NCBI GenBank assembly: GCA_003241215.1
Contig: QFOL01000029.1
Coordinates: 1-24,093 of the forward strand
Direction: 5' to 3'
Length of the DNA stretch: 24,093 bases
Origin: Agrobacterium fabrum
GTDB taxonomy: Bacteria > Pseudomonadota > Alphaproteobacteria > Rhizobiales > Rhizobiaceae
In this document: one piece after another, positions 1 through 7,849 of the stretch
Numbering within the stretch: the first letter of the stretch is position 1
Layout: each line of letters opens with the position of its first letter
The notes under the pieces: model-generated
What the model was told of the DNA's origin: nothing
What the model saw: the letters and a program-made list of their open reading frames with translations, nothing else
Database searches by the model: none
Made by a program: the position numbers and the translations under genes

Positions 1-64
1 ATCCCCGCCTGGAAGACAATTTCTGTCACATTGCCTCAAATGAACGTCAAATACGGTGACACGA

Positions 65-78
65 TGGCAAAATTGCCA
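65..78. repeat. Short perfect inverted repeat
   Basis: TGGCAA and TTGCCA flank a central AA. It lies downstream of the sigma-54 regulator gene, in a 204-base stretch with no supportable gene. It could be an operator for a gene beyond the left edge, or chance. It is not a -24/-12 promoter, because the spacing between the TGGCA-like and TTGC-like parts is too short. Confidence 0.35.
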
Positions 79-204
79 CACACATACAACCTTCCTCTAC
101 ATAGTGAATCAGCCACTAACAAGAGGTTTATAGACGGTAAGCGGATATCCTTGCTCAGAAGTTAACGAATCTGCGATCTGCCCTCGAATAAACGGTATGT
201 GCCG

Positions 205-1749
205 TCAGGCGGCGTCTCGAAGGGGATCGTCGGGATCGATGCCATAATCCTTCAGCTTGCGATAAAGCGTCGAGCGGCCGATGCCGAGCTTTCTCGCGAC
301 CTGGCTCATCTGCCCTCGATAAAAACGAAGGGCGAAACGGATGAGCTCCTCCTCGATTTCGGCCAGTTTGCGGATATTGCCTGAATCGTCCATGCTGGAG
401 ATCAGGTTTCCTCCCCGGTAGATGGTGGTGGAAATATCCGATGGCTCCTCGACGATGGCATGACTTTCGGCAGCCGGCGGCGGCGGCGAATAGGCCGCAA
501 GCTTCAACGACGAACCGGATGGTGAACGGATGGCATCGTCCGCATCGTCAGCGGTCGAAAATTCCGGCAGCTGCAGCGCGATCTGCGGAAAATCCGAATC
601 CGACAGCTCCTCGCCCTGCGACAGCACCACGGCGCGGAAGACGGCATTCTCGAGCTGGCGGATATTGCCCGGCCAGTCATAGGCCGTCAGCAGCGCCAGC
701 GCGCTGGCATTGAGACCGACGGGATTGGGTAATTTCTGCTCAACCGAAAAGCGTTCGGCAAAAACCCGCGCCAGATGGGGAATATCCTCCTTGCGGCGGC
801 GCAGCGCTGGAATGGTGATCGGAAAGACGTTGAGGCGATAATAAAGGTCTTCGCGGAAGCGGCCTTCCTTCACCTCTTCGATGAGGTTCTTGTTGGTGGC
901 GGAAATCAGCCGCACATTGACCTTCTGCACCCGTGCGGAGCCGACGGTCTCGATTTCGCCCTGCTGTACGGCACGCAGCAGCTTCACCTGCACCTCAAGC
1001 GGCAGATCGCCGATTTCATCGAGGAACAGCGTGCCGCCATCCGCCTCCATGAATTTGCCGACATGTTTTTCCGTAGCACCGGTGAAGGCGCCCTTCTCGT
1101 GGCCGAAAAGAATGCTTTCCACCAGATTATGGGGAATGGCGCCGCAATTGACGGTTATGAAGGGCTTGTTCGCCCTGTCGCCTGCCGACTGGATGGCCCG
1201 GGCGACCATTTCCTTGCCCACGCCGGATTCGCCTTCCAGTACCACGGGAATGCTGGACTGGGCGGCGCGCTGCGCGAGTTCAATGACCCGCAGCATTGCA
1301 GGGCTGGCGGAAACGATATCGGTAAAATTCACTGCATTGCTCCGTCCGCGCCTGCCCGTGCGGGCCTTTGCCTCTCTCCTGTCGAGCTTCAGCGCATTGG
1401 AGATGGCGGCGCCGATCCTTTCCGGCGAGACCGGCTTCACAACGAAATCGAAGGCGCCGGCGCGCATGGCCTGCACGACGGTGTCGATGCCGCCCTGTCC
1501 CGTCTGGACGATGACGGGAACATCGGTGCCGAGTTCGCCGACGGCCTTCAGAAAGGTAAGCCCGTCCATCTCCGGCATCATCAGATCGAGGACGATGACA
1601 TTGATCTCGCCGCTATATTGCTTGAGCAGTTCCAGCCCCGCCTTGCCGTTTTCGGCGAGCAAGGCGATATGCCCATAACGTTCCACCGCATTTTTGAGCA
1701 GGCGGCGCTGGACGGGATCATCGTCTATCACGAGAACATGCGCGGTCAT
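205..1749 (-). CDS. Sigma-54-dependent response regulator (REC-AAA+-Fis HTH)
   Basis: This is an NtrC-family transcription activator of 514 residues. Seen: a receiver domain (about 4-120) with acidic pocket D9-D11, phospho-acceptor D55 in LDLMMPEMDG and K105; an AAA+ domain (about 143-380) with Walker A GESGVGKE (173-180), the sigma-54-contacting GAFTGA loop (220-225) and Walker B LFLDEIGD (241-248); and a C-terminal Fis-type helix-turn-helix (about 478-500). Family knowledge: phosphorylation drives oligomerisation and ATP-dependent opening of the sigma-54 holoenzyme. A Ser/Pro/Asp-rich linker of about 75 residues (390-460) between AAA+ and the HTH is longer than usual. The ATG start has a GGAG on the minus strand at 1756-1759, six bases upstream. 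No histidine kinase is adjacent, so in this window it is an orphan regulator. It is divergent from pepF. Its targets cannot be read from the sequence. Confidence 0.95.
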   Translation of the reverse strand: MTAHVLVIDDDPVQRRLLKNAVERYGHIALLAENGKAGLELLKQYSGEINVIVLDLMMPEMDGLTFLKAVGELGTDVPVIVQTGQGGIDTVVQAMRAGAFDFVVKPVSPERIGAAISNALKLDRREAKARTGRRGRSNAVNFTDIVSASPAMLRVIELAQRAAQSSIPVVLEGESGVGKEMVARAIQSAGDRANKPFITVNCGAIPHNLVESILFGHEKGAFTGATEKHVGKFMEADGGTLFLDEIGDLPLEVQVKLLRAVQQGEIETVGSARVQKVNVRLISATNKNLIEEVKEGRFREDLYYRLNVFPITIPALRRRKEDIPHLARVFAERFSVEQKLPNPVGLNASALALLTAYDWPGNIRQLENAVFRAVVLSQGEELSDSDFPQIALQLPEFSTADDADDAIRSPSGSSLKLAAYSPPPPAAESHAIVEEPSDISTTIYRGGNLISSMDDSGNIRKLAEIEEELIRFALRFYRGQMSQVARKLGIGRSTLYRKLKDYGIDPDDPLRDAA

Positions 1750-1918
1750 TTTTAGCTCCGGTTTCCGGTTTATGGACCTGCTTCATGCGGTCCCTTATTC
1801 CGCACTCTGGCATGGGAGACTTGAACATCCAGTTTTGAGAATTGCTTGCATTTTATCCATTGCCGCGGGAAACAGGGTCCCCATATGCTTCGCATGCATA
1901 ACCAGAAGGACATGTTCG

Positions 1919-3769
1919 ATGACCCTCGACCGCGCTACCCCGCAACCCGTCTTCTCGCTTGCCGAAACCTCCGCTCCGGCGCTTGGCGACCTGCCCGCCT
2001 GGAAGCTCTCCGACCTCTATCCGTCGGGCGATTCGCCGGAATATAAAGGCGACCTCGAGAAGGCGGCGTCGATGGCGGCGGCTTTCGAGGCGAAATGGAA
2101 AGGCAGGCTTGAAACCGCCGCCAGGGCCACGGGCGAAAGAGGCATCGGCGCCGCGCTGAAGGAATATGAAGCGCTGGACGATCTTATCGGCCGCATCGGC
2201 TCCTTTGCCGGGCTCACCTATTTTTCCGATACATCCAACCCGGCAAACGGCAAGCTTTACGGCGATGCCCAGGCGAAGCTGACGGATATTTCCTCGCACC
2301 TCCTGTTCTTCACCCTCGAACTCAACCGCATCGACGACGCCGCGATGGACGCCTGCATGGCGAATGACGCCGTGGCGGGCCACTACCGCCCCTGGCTGGT
2401 GGATTTGCGCAAGGACAAACCGCACCAGCTCGATGACCAGCTGGAGCAGCTGTTCCTCGAAAAGTCGATGACCAGCGCGGCCGCCTTCAACCGCCTGTTC
2501 GACGAGACGATGGCCGACCTGCGTTTCGACATTGACGGCGCAAGCCTTCCCCTGGAAGTGACGCTCAATATGCTGCAGGAGCCGGAACCGGAAACCCGCA
2601 AGAAGGCAGCACAGGCGCTGAGCGCCACCTTCAAGGACAATCTGCGGGTCTTCACCCTCATCACCAACACGCTTGCGAAGGACAAGGACATCTCCGACCG
2701 CTGGCGCAAGTTCGAAGACATCGCCGATAGCCGCCATCTGGCGAACCGTGTCGAGCGTGAAGTGGTCGATGCGCTGGCGGCGGCGGTCAAAAAGGCCTAT
2801 CCGCGCCTTTCACATCGCTATTACGCCATGAAGGCGAAATGGCTCGGCATGGAGCAGATGAATTATTGGGACCGCAACGCGCCGCTTCCCGATACATCGA
2901 ACACGGTCATTCCCTGGGATGAGGCAAAGGATACCGTGCTTTCGGCCTATGGCGATTTCGCCCCGGAGATGGCCGATATTGCCCGCCGCTTCTTCGATGA
3001 GGAGTGGATCGACGCCCCCGCCCGCCCCGGCAAGGCACCCGGCGCCTTCGCGCATCCGACCGTGCCCTCGGCCCATCCTTATGTGCTGGTCAACTATCTC
3101 GGCAAACCGCGTGACGTGATGACGCTCGCCCATGAGCTTGGCCATGGCGTGCATCAGGTCCTGGCCGGCGAACAGGGCGCCCTGATGTGCGCCACGCCGC
3201 TGACGCTTGCCGAGACAGCCTCCGTCTTCGGGGAAATGCTGACCTTCCGCAAGCTGCTCGACGACACCAGGGACGTCAGGGAGCGCAAGGCCATGCTCGC
3301 CCGCAAGGTCGAAGACATGATCAATACGGTCGTGCGCCAGATCGCCTTTTACGAGTTCGAGCGCAAGCTGCACACAGCCCGCAAGGAGGGTGAGCTGACC
3401 TCGGAACAGATCGGCGAATTGTGGCTTTCCGTTCAGGCCGAAAGCCTCGGCCCGGCCATCCGGATTTCCGAAGGTTACGAGACATGGTGGACCTATATCC
3501 CCCATTTCATCCACTCGCCCTTTTACGTGTATGCCTATGCCTTCGGCGATTGCCTGGTGAACTCGCTCTATGCGGTTTACCAGAAGGCCGAGACGGGCTT
3601 CCAGGAGAAATATTTCGAGCTTCTGAAGGCGGGCGGAACCAAGCACCATTCGGAGCTTCTGAAACCCTTCGGCCTCGATGCGACCGATCCTTCCTTCTGG
3701 GACAAGGGGCTCTCGATGATCGAGGGGCTGATCGACGAACTGGAAGAACTGGACAAGAAACAGGCTTAA
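1919..3769 (+). CDS. pepF: Oligoendopeptidase F (M3B zinc metallopeptidase)
   Basis: A cytoplasmic zinc peptidase of the M3 family, which cuts short peptides; 616 residues, the normal PepF length. Seen: the HEXXH zinc motif, read as HELGH at residues 405-409, preceded by DVMTLA and followed by GVHQVLAGEQG, and the downstream third-ligand helix in LTLAETASVFGEM; a conserved C-terminal part around YETWWTYIPHFIHSPFYVYAYAF in two adjoining blocks. I chose ATG 1919 because AGAAGGA (1904-1910) sits eight bases ahead. The open frame extends further upstream but that part lacks family resemblance and overlaps the start of the divergent regulator. The role in peptide recycling is family knowledge. Followed by a 99-base spacer full of inverted repeats. 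Confidence 0.95.
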   Translation: MTLDRATPQPVFSLAETSAPALGDLPAWKLSDLYPSGDSPEYKGDLEKAASMAAAFEAKWKGRLETAARATGERGIGAALKEYEALDDLIGRIGSFAGLTYFSDTSNPANGKLYGDAQAKLTDISSHLLFFTLELNRIDDAAMDACMANDAVAGHYRPWLVDLRKDKPHQLDDQLEQLFLEKSMTSAAAFNRLFDETMADLRFDIDGASLPLEVTLNMLQEPEPETRKKAAQALSATFKDNLRVFTLITNTLAKDKDISDRWRKFEDIADSRHLANRVEREVVDALAAAVKKAYPRLSHRYYAMKAKWLGMEQMNYWDRNAPLPDTSNTVIPWDEAKDTVLSAYGDFAPEMADIARRFFDEEWIDAPARPGKAPGAFAHPTVPSAHPYVLVNYLGKPRDVMTLAHELGHGVHQVLAGEQGALMCATPLTLAETASVFGEMLTFRKLLDDTRDVRERKAMLARKVEDMINTVVRQIAFYEFERKLHTARKEGELTSEQIGELWLSVQAESLGPAIRISEGYETWWTYIPHFIHSPFYVYAYAFGDCLVNSLYAVYQKAETGFQEKYFELLKAGGTKHHSELLKPFGLDATDPSFWDKGLSMIEGLIDELEELDKKQA

Positions 3770-3771
3770 TC

Positions 3772-3844
3772 TCTTCCGCCGGCAAAGCTATCCTATTTCG
3801 GACAAGCTTTGCCGGTTGATATTGCCGGCGGAAGACACCGGCAA
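3772..3844. repeat. Four alternating inverted copies of CCGGCAA; mutually exclusive hairpins
   Basis: CCGGCAA occurs at 3779-3785 and 3838-3844, and its complement TTGCCGG at 3809-3815 and 3822-3828. Two nested stems share the same left arm. A short one pairs 3779-3789 (CCGGCAAAGCT) with 3805-3815, 11 bp with a 15-base loop. A long one pairs 3772-3785 with 3822-3835, 14 bp and perfect. Neither has a T-tract, so these are not classic intrinsic terminators. They fill the pepF to aminotransferase spacer, ending 24 bases before the latter's start. Confidence 0.85.
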
Positions 3845-3868
3845 CAATTCAGGCGACGAGCACAGGCA

Positions 3869-4504
3869 ATGAAACGCAAACCCGCCGATCTGACCTTGAG
3901 GGAAACCCTGCGCTGGGAGCCGCAGACCGGCTTTCAGCGCATCGACCAGCATATGCGCCGATTGCTGCGCTCCGCCGACGCGCTCGGTTTTCGCGCGCCG
4001 GTCAATGCGGTTCAGGTTCTGGAAAAGAAGGTGGGCGGCGAAAAGCCGCTCTGCGTCAGGCTGGTCATGAACTACAAGGGCGAACTCGATATCGAAACGG
4101 CCGACTTCCAGCCCTTGCGGCAGGATGCCGTCTGGCGGGTTCGCATCGCCCGGCAGACCACGCTCGACTCCACCGATACCTTCTATCGCCACAAGTCCTC
4201 ACGCCGCGAGCCCTATGATGCCGCCCGGGCCGAATTTTCAGCCGGGGAGGCCGACGAGGTGCTGCTGCTCAACGAGCGCGGCGAGTTGTGCGAGGGATCG
4301 TCGACCAGCATTTTCGTCGAAATGCCGGATGGGCAATTGCTGACGCCGCCGCTCGACAGCGGCATTCTGCCAGGTGTGCTGCGCGCCGATCTGATCCGCG
4401 AACGCAGGGCGCGCGGACAGGCGCTGAAACCGGAAGACATCGCCGGCCGGAAACTCTTCGTCGGCAATTCGCTGCATGGGCTGATTGCGGCGGAACTCGT
4501 TTAA
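3869..4504 (+). CDS. Class IV PLP-dependent aminotransferase, PabC (aminodeoxychorismate lyase)-like
   Basis: A PLP enzyme of the branched-chain aminotransferase/PabC fold, 211 residues. Seen: N-terminal LTLRETLRWEP...FQRIDQHMRRL, the pattern found in the C-terminal PabC half of fused PabB-PabC proteins; candidate PLP lysine K109 in YRHKSSRR; and the family block VLLLNERGELCEGSSTSIF followed by LLTPPLDSGILPGVLR. If PabC, it releases pyruvate from aminodeoxychorismate to give p-aminobenzoate for folate. It is 60-80 residues shorter than stand-alone PabC, fitting a split half of PabBC. No pabB lies next to it. The start at ATG 3869 is chosen from the family N-terminus; its ribosome-binding site is weak. 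A related class IV transaminase is the alternative. Its stop overlaps that of the convergent cyclase gene. Confidence 0.85.
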   Translation: MKRKPADLTLRETLRWEPQTGFQRIDQHMRRLLRSADALGFRAPVNAVQVLEKKVGGEKPLCVRLVMNYKGELDIETADFQPLRQDAVWRVRIARQTTLDSTDTFYRHKSSRREPYDAARAEFSAGEADEVLLLNERGELCEGSSTSIFVEMPDGQLLTPPLDSGILPGVLRADLIRERRARGQALKPEDIAGRKLFVGNSLHGLIAAELV

Positions 4505-5409
4505 ACCGTCACCGCCAGAAGCCGGTCGCGGCCTTTCTCCTTGGCTGCATAAAGGGCCTGATCGGCACGCATGAAAACATCGTCGGCGCTTTCCGCCAGC
4601 CGATAGGCCGTCATGCCGGCCGAACAGCTATAGGAGAACTCCGGAAATTCAGCGAGGGGTCTGGAAAGGCGCACCTTCTGCAGCAGCCGTTCAACGATTT
4701 CCCGACCTTCGGCAACCGAACTGCGCGGCAGGATGAGCATGAATTCCTCACCGCCGATCCTGCCGAAACAATCCACCCGACGGATGACGGAATGGGCGAT
4801 GCCGACAAAATCGCGCAGCACCGCATCCCCGCATTTATGGCCGAAACGGTCGTTGATCTGCTTGAAAAAATCGATGTCGAGCGTGCACAGGCAAAAGGGA
4901 GCTTCAAGCCCTCTTGAAACCCGCTCCACCTGCACGGCGAGCTTGGCAAAAACGAAGCGGCGGTTTGCCGTTCCCGTCAATTCATCCGTCTGCGAGGCGC
5001 GCACCGCCAGATCCCTGTCCTGCCGCAGGGTTCTGTAACTCTGGCGCAATTCGGTGATATCGCTTGCGACGCAGAGCATCCAGCCATCCTGCTGCACCGT
5101 CTCCGTCATCCAGAACCAGCGGCCGTCATAAAGATCCATCTCAAAGGCACGATAGGGCAGCTTGCCGCGCCGGGACTGCGCCGAAAGCAGCCATCCCTCG
5201 AAATCATTGTTGCGGATGACAACACCGGTGCGCAGCCGGTGGTTCAGCCGCATGATTTCCGTCCAGGTGAGGAGATCATCGGCGGCAAGCTGAAAGCTTT
5301 CCCGAAACGACGGGTTGGCATGGCGCAGCCGGTCCTCGGAATCGTAAAAGGCAATAAGAACGGGGGTAACACTCTGAAGCGCTGCGACACGCGCTAAAAG
5401 ATCATTCAA
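4501..5409 (-). CDS. Diguanylate cyclase with N-terminal PAS domain
   Basis: Makes cyclic di-GMP from two GTP; 302 residues, with no membrane segment, so cytosolic. Seen: a PAS-like sensory domain (about 10-120, ending CVASDITELRQSYRTL), a short coiled linker, then a GGDEF domain (about 135-302) with metal-site DIDFFKQIND (178-187), active-site GGEEF (219-223) and an intact inhibitory RxxD at R210-D213, exactly five residues before GGEEF. These residues are those of an active, product-inhibited cyclase. The PAS ligand is unknown. The ATG start has GGAG 12 bases upstream, a long but usable gap. It converges on the aminotransferase gene, sharing the TTTAAA at 4499-4504, and is divergent from hss. 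Targets of the signal are not visible here; c-di-GMP commonly controls polysaccharide and motility in this group. Confidence 0.95.
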   Translation of the reverse strand: MNDLLARVAALQSVTPVLIAFYDSEDRLRHANPSFRESFQLAADDLLTWTEIMRLNHRLRTGVVIRNNDFEGWLLSAQSRRGKLPYRAFEMDLYDGRWFWMTETVQQDGWMLCVASDITELRQSYRTLRQDRDLAVRASQTDELTGTANRRFVFAKLAVQVERVSRGLEAPFCLCTLDIDFFKQINDRFGHKCGDAVLRDFVGIAHSVIRRVDCFGRIGGEEFMLILPRSSVAEGREIVERLLQKVRLSRPLAEFPEFSYSCSAGMTAYRLAESADDVFMRADQALYAAKEKGRDRLLAVTV

Positions 5410-5662
5410 CGGGGCAACTCCGCTGCGATGGCGAAAAACTCCTTTTCGTCATCCGACCCCCACGCCTTTGGACGCATGAGCGAAAAGAAGAACTTAATTA
5501 TAAACTCACTCTCTAAAATTCGAAGGGGCAGAAATCGTGGAAAGAAATGTGTGCACCCATCGCGACGTCAGCACCGTCATATGTCCGTCATCCACCTGCC
5601 CTTTATTGTGGCACGCTTTTATGATCTAGCTTACTTATTGGCTGAAAAAGGAAAATTGACGA

Positions 5663-7108
5663 ATGACGGACGCAAACCACCCGATCTACGGCGATATTGA
5701 CGGCCCCATCATCATGATCGGTTTCGGCTCCATCGGGCGCGGCACACTTCCGTTGATCGAACGTCATTTCAATTTCGACAGGAGCCGGCTGGTCGTCATC
5801 GACCCGCGCGAGGATATCGCCGCCTTTCTGGCTGAGAGAAACATCCGCCACGTCCAGACACATCTGACCAAGGAGAACTACAAGGAAGTTCTCAAGCCGC
5901 TGCTCAAAGGTGTGCAGGGCCAGGGCTTCTGCGTCAATCTTTCGGTCGACGCCGCCTCCGTCGACCTGATGCGGATCTGTCGCAAGCACGGCATGCTTTA
6001 TATCGATACCGTGGTGGAACCTTGGCCCGGGTTTTATTTCGACGCCGATGCCGACAATCGCGCCAGAACCAATTATTCGCTGCGCGAAACCATGCTGAAG
6101 GAGCGGGCACGCAGGCCCGGCGGCACGACAGCGGTTTCTACCTGCGGCGCCAACCCGGGCATGGTGTCCTGGTTCGTGAAGCAGGCGCTCATCAATCTCG
6201 CCAAGGATACCGGCCTCGACATCGAAGAGCCGCAGCCGCACGATCGGGAAGGCTGGGCCAGACTGATGAAGCAGCTTGGCGTCAAGGGCGTGCATGTGGC
6301 GGAGCGCGACACCCAGCGGGCGAAAGAACCGAAGCCCTTCGGCGCTTTCTGGAACACCTGGTCCGTGGAAGGTTTTATCGCCGAAGGTTTTCAGCCAGCC
6401 GAACTCGGCTGGGGGACGCATGAAAACTGGATGCCTAAAAACGCGAAAAAGCAGAAAAAAGGAAGCAAGGCGGCGATCTATCTCGATCAGCCCGGCGCCA
6501 ATACGCGGGTGCGCACATGGTGCCCGGGGCTCGGACCGCAATATGGTTTTCTCGTCACCCACAATGAGGCGATCTCGATTTCGGACTATTTCACCGTCCG
6601 CAACGATGATGGCGACGTAACTTACCGGCCGACCTGCCACTATGCCTATCATCCATGCAACGACGCCATCCTTTCCCTGCATGAACTCTTCGGCAATGGC
6701 GGTACCCCCCAGCCGATCCAGCACGTGCTCGGCGAAGACGAGCTTGTCGACGGCGCCGACGAGCTGGGTGTTCTTCTCTATGGCCATGACAAAAATGCCT
6801 ATTGGTACGGCTCGCGGCTGAGCCTGCAGGAGGCGCGTTCACTTGCCCCCAGCCAGAATGCGACCGGATTGCAGGTCAGTTCGGCGGTGCTGGCGGGCAT
6901 GGTCTGGGCCATTGAAAATCCACAGGCCGGCATCGTCGAGGCGGATGAAATGGATTACCGCCGTTGCCTTGAGGTGCAGCGTCCCTATCTCGGGCCTGTA
7001 GAGGGGCATTACACCGACTGGAAACCGACCGACGGCCGCCCGGGCCTGTTTCCCGACAATATCGATACGTCCGATCCCTGGCAGTTCCGTAACATCCTCG
7101 TGCGCTGA
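5663..7108 (+). CDS. hss: Homospermidine synthase
   Basis: Condenses two putrescine molecules (or putrescine and spermidine) to sym-homospermidine using bound NAD as a redox prosthetic group. The 481-residue length matches bacterial Hss. Seen: an N-terminal Rossmann loop GFGSIGRG (20-27) after strand PIIMI, the stretch [11 protein letters not shown] around N164-M167, and an extended saccharopine-dehydrogenase-like body ending [14 protein letters not shown] recognise the whole chain as the alphaproteobacterial Hss family. The ATG start has AAAAAGGA about 10 bases upstream. The 253-base region before it, shared with the divergent cyclase gene, is AT-rich around 5490-5520 and should hold its promoter, but I could not pick convincing -35/-10 boxes. 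No polyamine transporter or decarboxylase adjoins it. Confidence 0.95.
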   Translation: MTDANHPIYGDIDGPIIMIGFGSIGRGTLPLIERHFNFDRSRLVVIDPREDIAAFLAERNIRHVQTHLTKENYKEVLKPLLKGVQGQGFCVNLSVDAASVDLMRICRKHGMLYIDTVVEPWPGFYFDADADNRARTNYSLRETMLKERARRPGGTTAVSTCGANPGMVSWFVKQALINLAKDTGLDIEEPQPHDREGWARLMKQLGVKGVHVAERDTQRAKEPKPFGAFWNTWSVEGFIAEGFQPAELGWGTHENWMPKNAKKQKKGSKAAIYLDQPGANTRVRTWCPGLGPQYGFLVTHNEAISISDYFTVRNDDGDVTYRPTCHYAYHPCNDAILSLHELFGNGGTPQPIQHVLGEDELVDGADELGVLLYGHDKNAYWYGSRLSLQEARSLAPSQNATGLQVSSAVLAGMVWAIENPQAGIVEADEMDYRRCLEVQRPYLGPVEGHYTDWKPTDGRPGLFPDNIDTSDPWQFRNILVR

Positions 7109-7257
7109 CGGGACCGAGTCTCATATTTGTCACGCCGCGGCTTTCCTGCGCGACGTCAGGAACCGGGGAGAGCCAGCAACGTTGCCTTGAAATAAGCCAC
7201 GCTTCGCGGCATGGTCGAAGCATAGAAGGTTTCATCGAATCGCAGGAGAACAGGCTC

Positions 7258-7632
7258 ATGAACTTCAAGACAAGCGCTGCTTTGCTTTCAGCCGCCATCG
7301 CGGTGTCTTCATGCGTCGCGCCGGGTCCCTCGCAGCAAACCTCGATGGCGCCTTCGCTTGCCCGCGGCCCGGCCGTCGACGGCCGCTGGATCGACCGTAA
7401 CGGCATTGTATCGACCTTCCAGAACGGCTCCTTCTCCACCCGTTCGACCGACACCAACACGCTGCTGGCCTCCGGCACCTATGTCACGATTTCGCCGACG
7501 CTTTACGAAATCAACATGACGTCGCTGGTGCGCAACACGCAGTCGCGCGTCAACTGCGCTCTCGTCTCTCCGTCACAATTGAACTGCACAACGGACACGA
7601 ACAGCCAGTTCTCGTTGACGCGTCAGGGCTGA
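7258..7632 (+). CDS. omp10: Omp10-family outer membrane lipoprotein
   Basis: A small lipoprotein of 124 residues. Seen: a short signal peptide with lipobox V-S-S-C, so C19 would be lipidated; then a compact beta-rich domain with [35 protein letters not shown] and the terminal [15 protein letters not shown]...FSLTRQG. I recognise this pattern from Brucella Omp10, which shares the [21 protein letters not shown] and FSLTR blocks. Two later cysteines in that block may form a disulfide. The function of Omp10 is poorly defined; it is an outer membrane lipoprotein and surface antigen in Brucella. GGAG lies nine bases ahead of the ATG. A strong hairpin terminator follows, so it is probably a single-gene unit or the end of an hss transcript. 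Confidence 0.88.
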   Translation: MNFKTSAALLSAAIAVSSCVAPGPSQQTSMAPSLARGPAVDGRWIDRNGIVSTFQNGSFSTRSTDTNTLLASGTYVTISPTLYEINMTSLVRNTQSRVNCALVSPSQLNCTTDTNSQFSLTRQG

Positions 7633-7663
7633 TAACGTCGTTTTTTCAATCAGATGATCTTCT

Positions 7664-7690
7664 GAAACGCACGCCTCAGGCGTGCGTTTC
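7664..7690 (+). terminator. Intrinsic terminator after omp10
   Basis: A perfect 12-bp GC-rich stem (GAAACGCACGCC and its complement) with loop TCA, followed by TGTTTCTTG. It lies 31 bases after the omp10 stop. The T-tract is interrupted but the stem is strong. Confidence 0.85.
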
Positions 7691-7849
7691 TGTTTCTTGC
7701 ACACCTGTCATAATTTCGCTTGCGGCGACTGCGGCTAAATGGAAACATCGCGCTTTGAAAAGACTGACATGTTTTCAGATTAGACAATAGGCACGACCGG
7801 AGGATGATCGGCCGGCGCGGGCTTCTACTTTGAACAGGAGAGAGGAACC

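Noticed and set aside
775..1755. A 326-codon plus-strand open frame opposite the sigma-54 regulator
   Set aside because: No family resemblance; the minus-strand frame encodes every expected REC/AAA+/HTH motif.
1694..1918. Extended N-terminus of pepF from the longest open frame
   Set aside because: It overlaps the divergent regulator, lacks PepF similarity, and a good ribosome-binding site supports ATG 1919.
5608..5625. Sigma-54 promoter candidate TGGCACGC before hss
   Set aside because: The -24 part fits but the -12 GC is missing at the required spacing.
5428..5700. A 90-codon plus-strand frame spanning the hss leader and overlapping the hss start
   Set aside because: A leader peptide was considered, but there is no ribosome-binding site, the sequence is basic and featureless, and much of it covers the likely promoter.
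5603..6787. A 394-codon minus-strand open frame opposite hss
   Set aside because: A shadow of hss; no recognisable domain and no ribosome-binding site.
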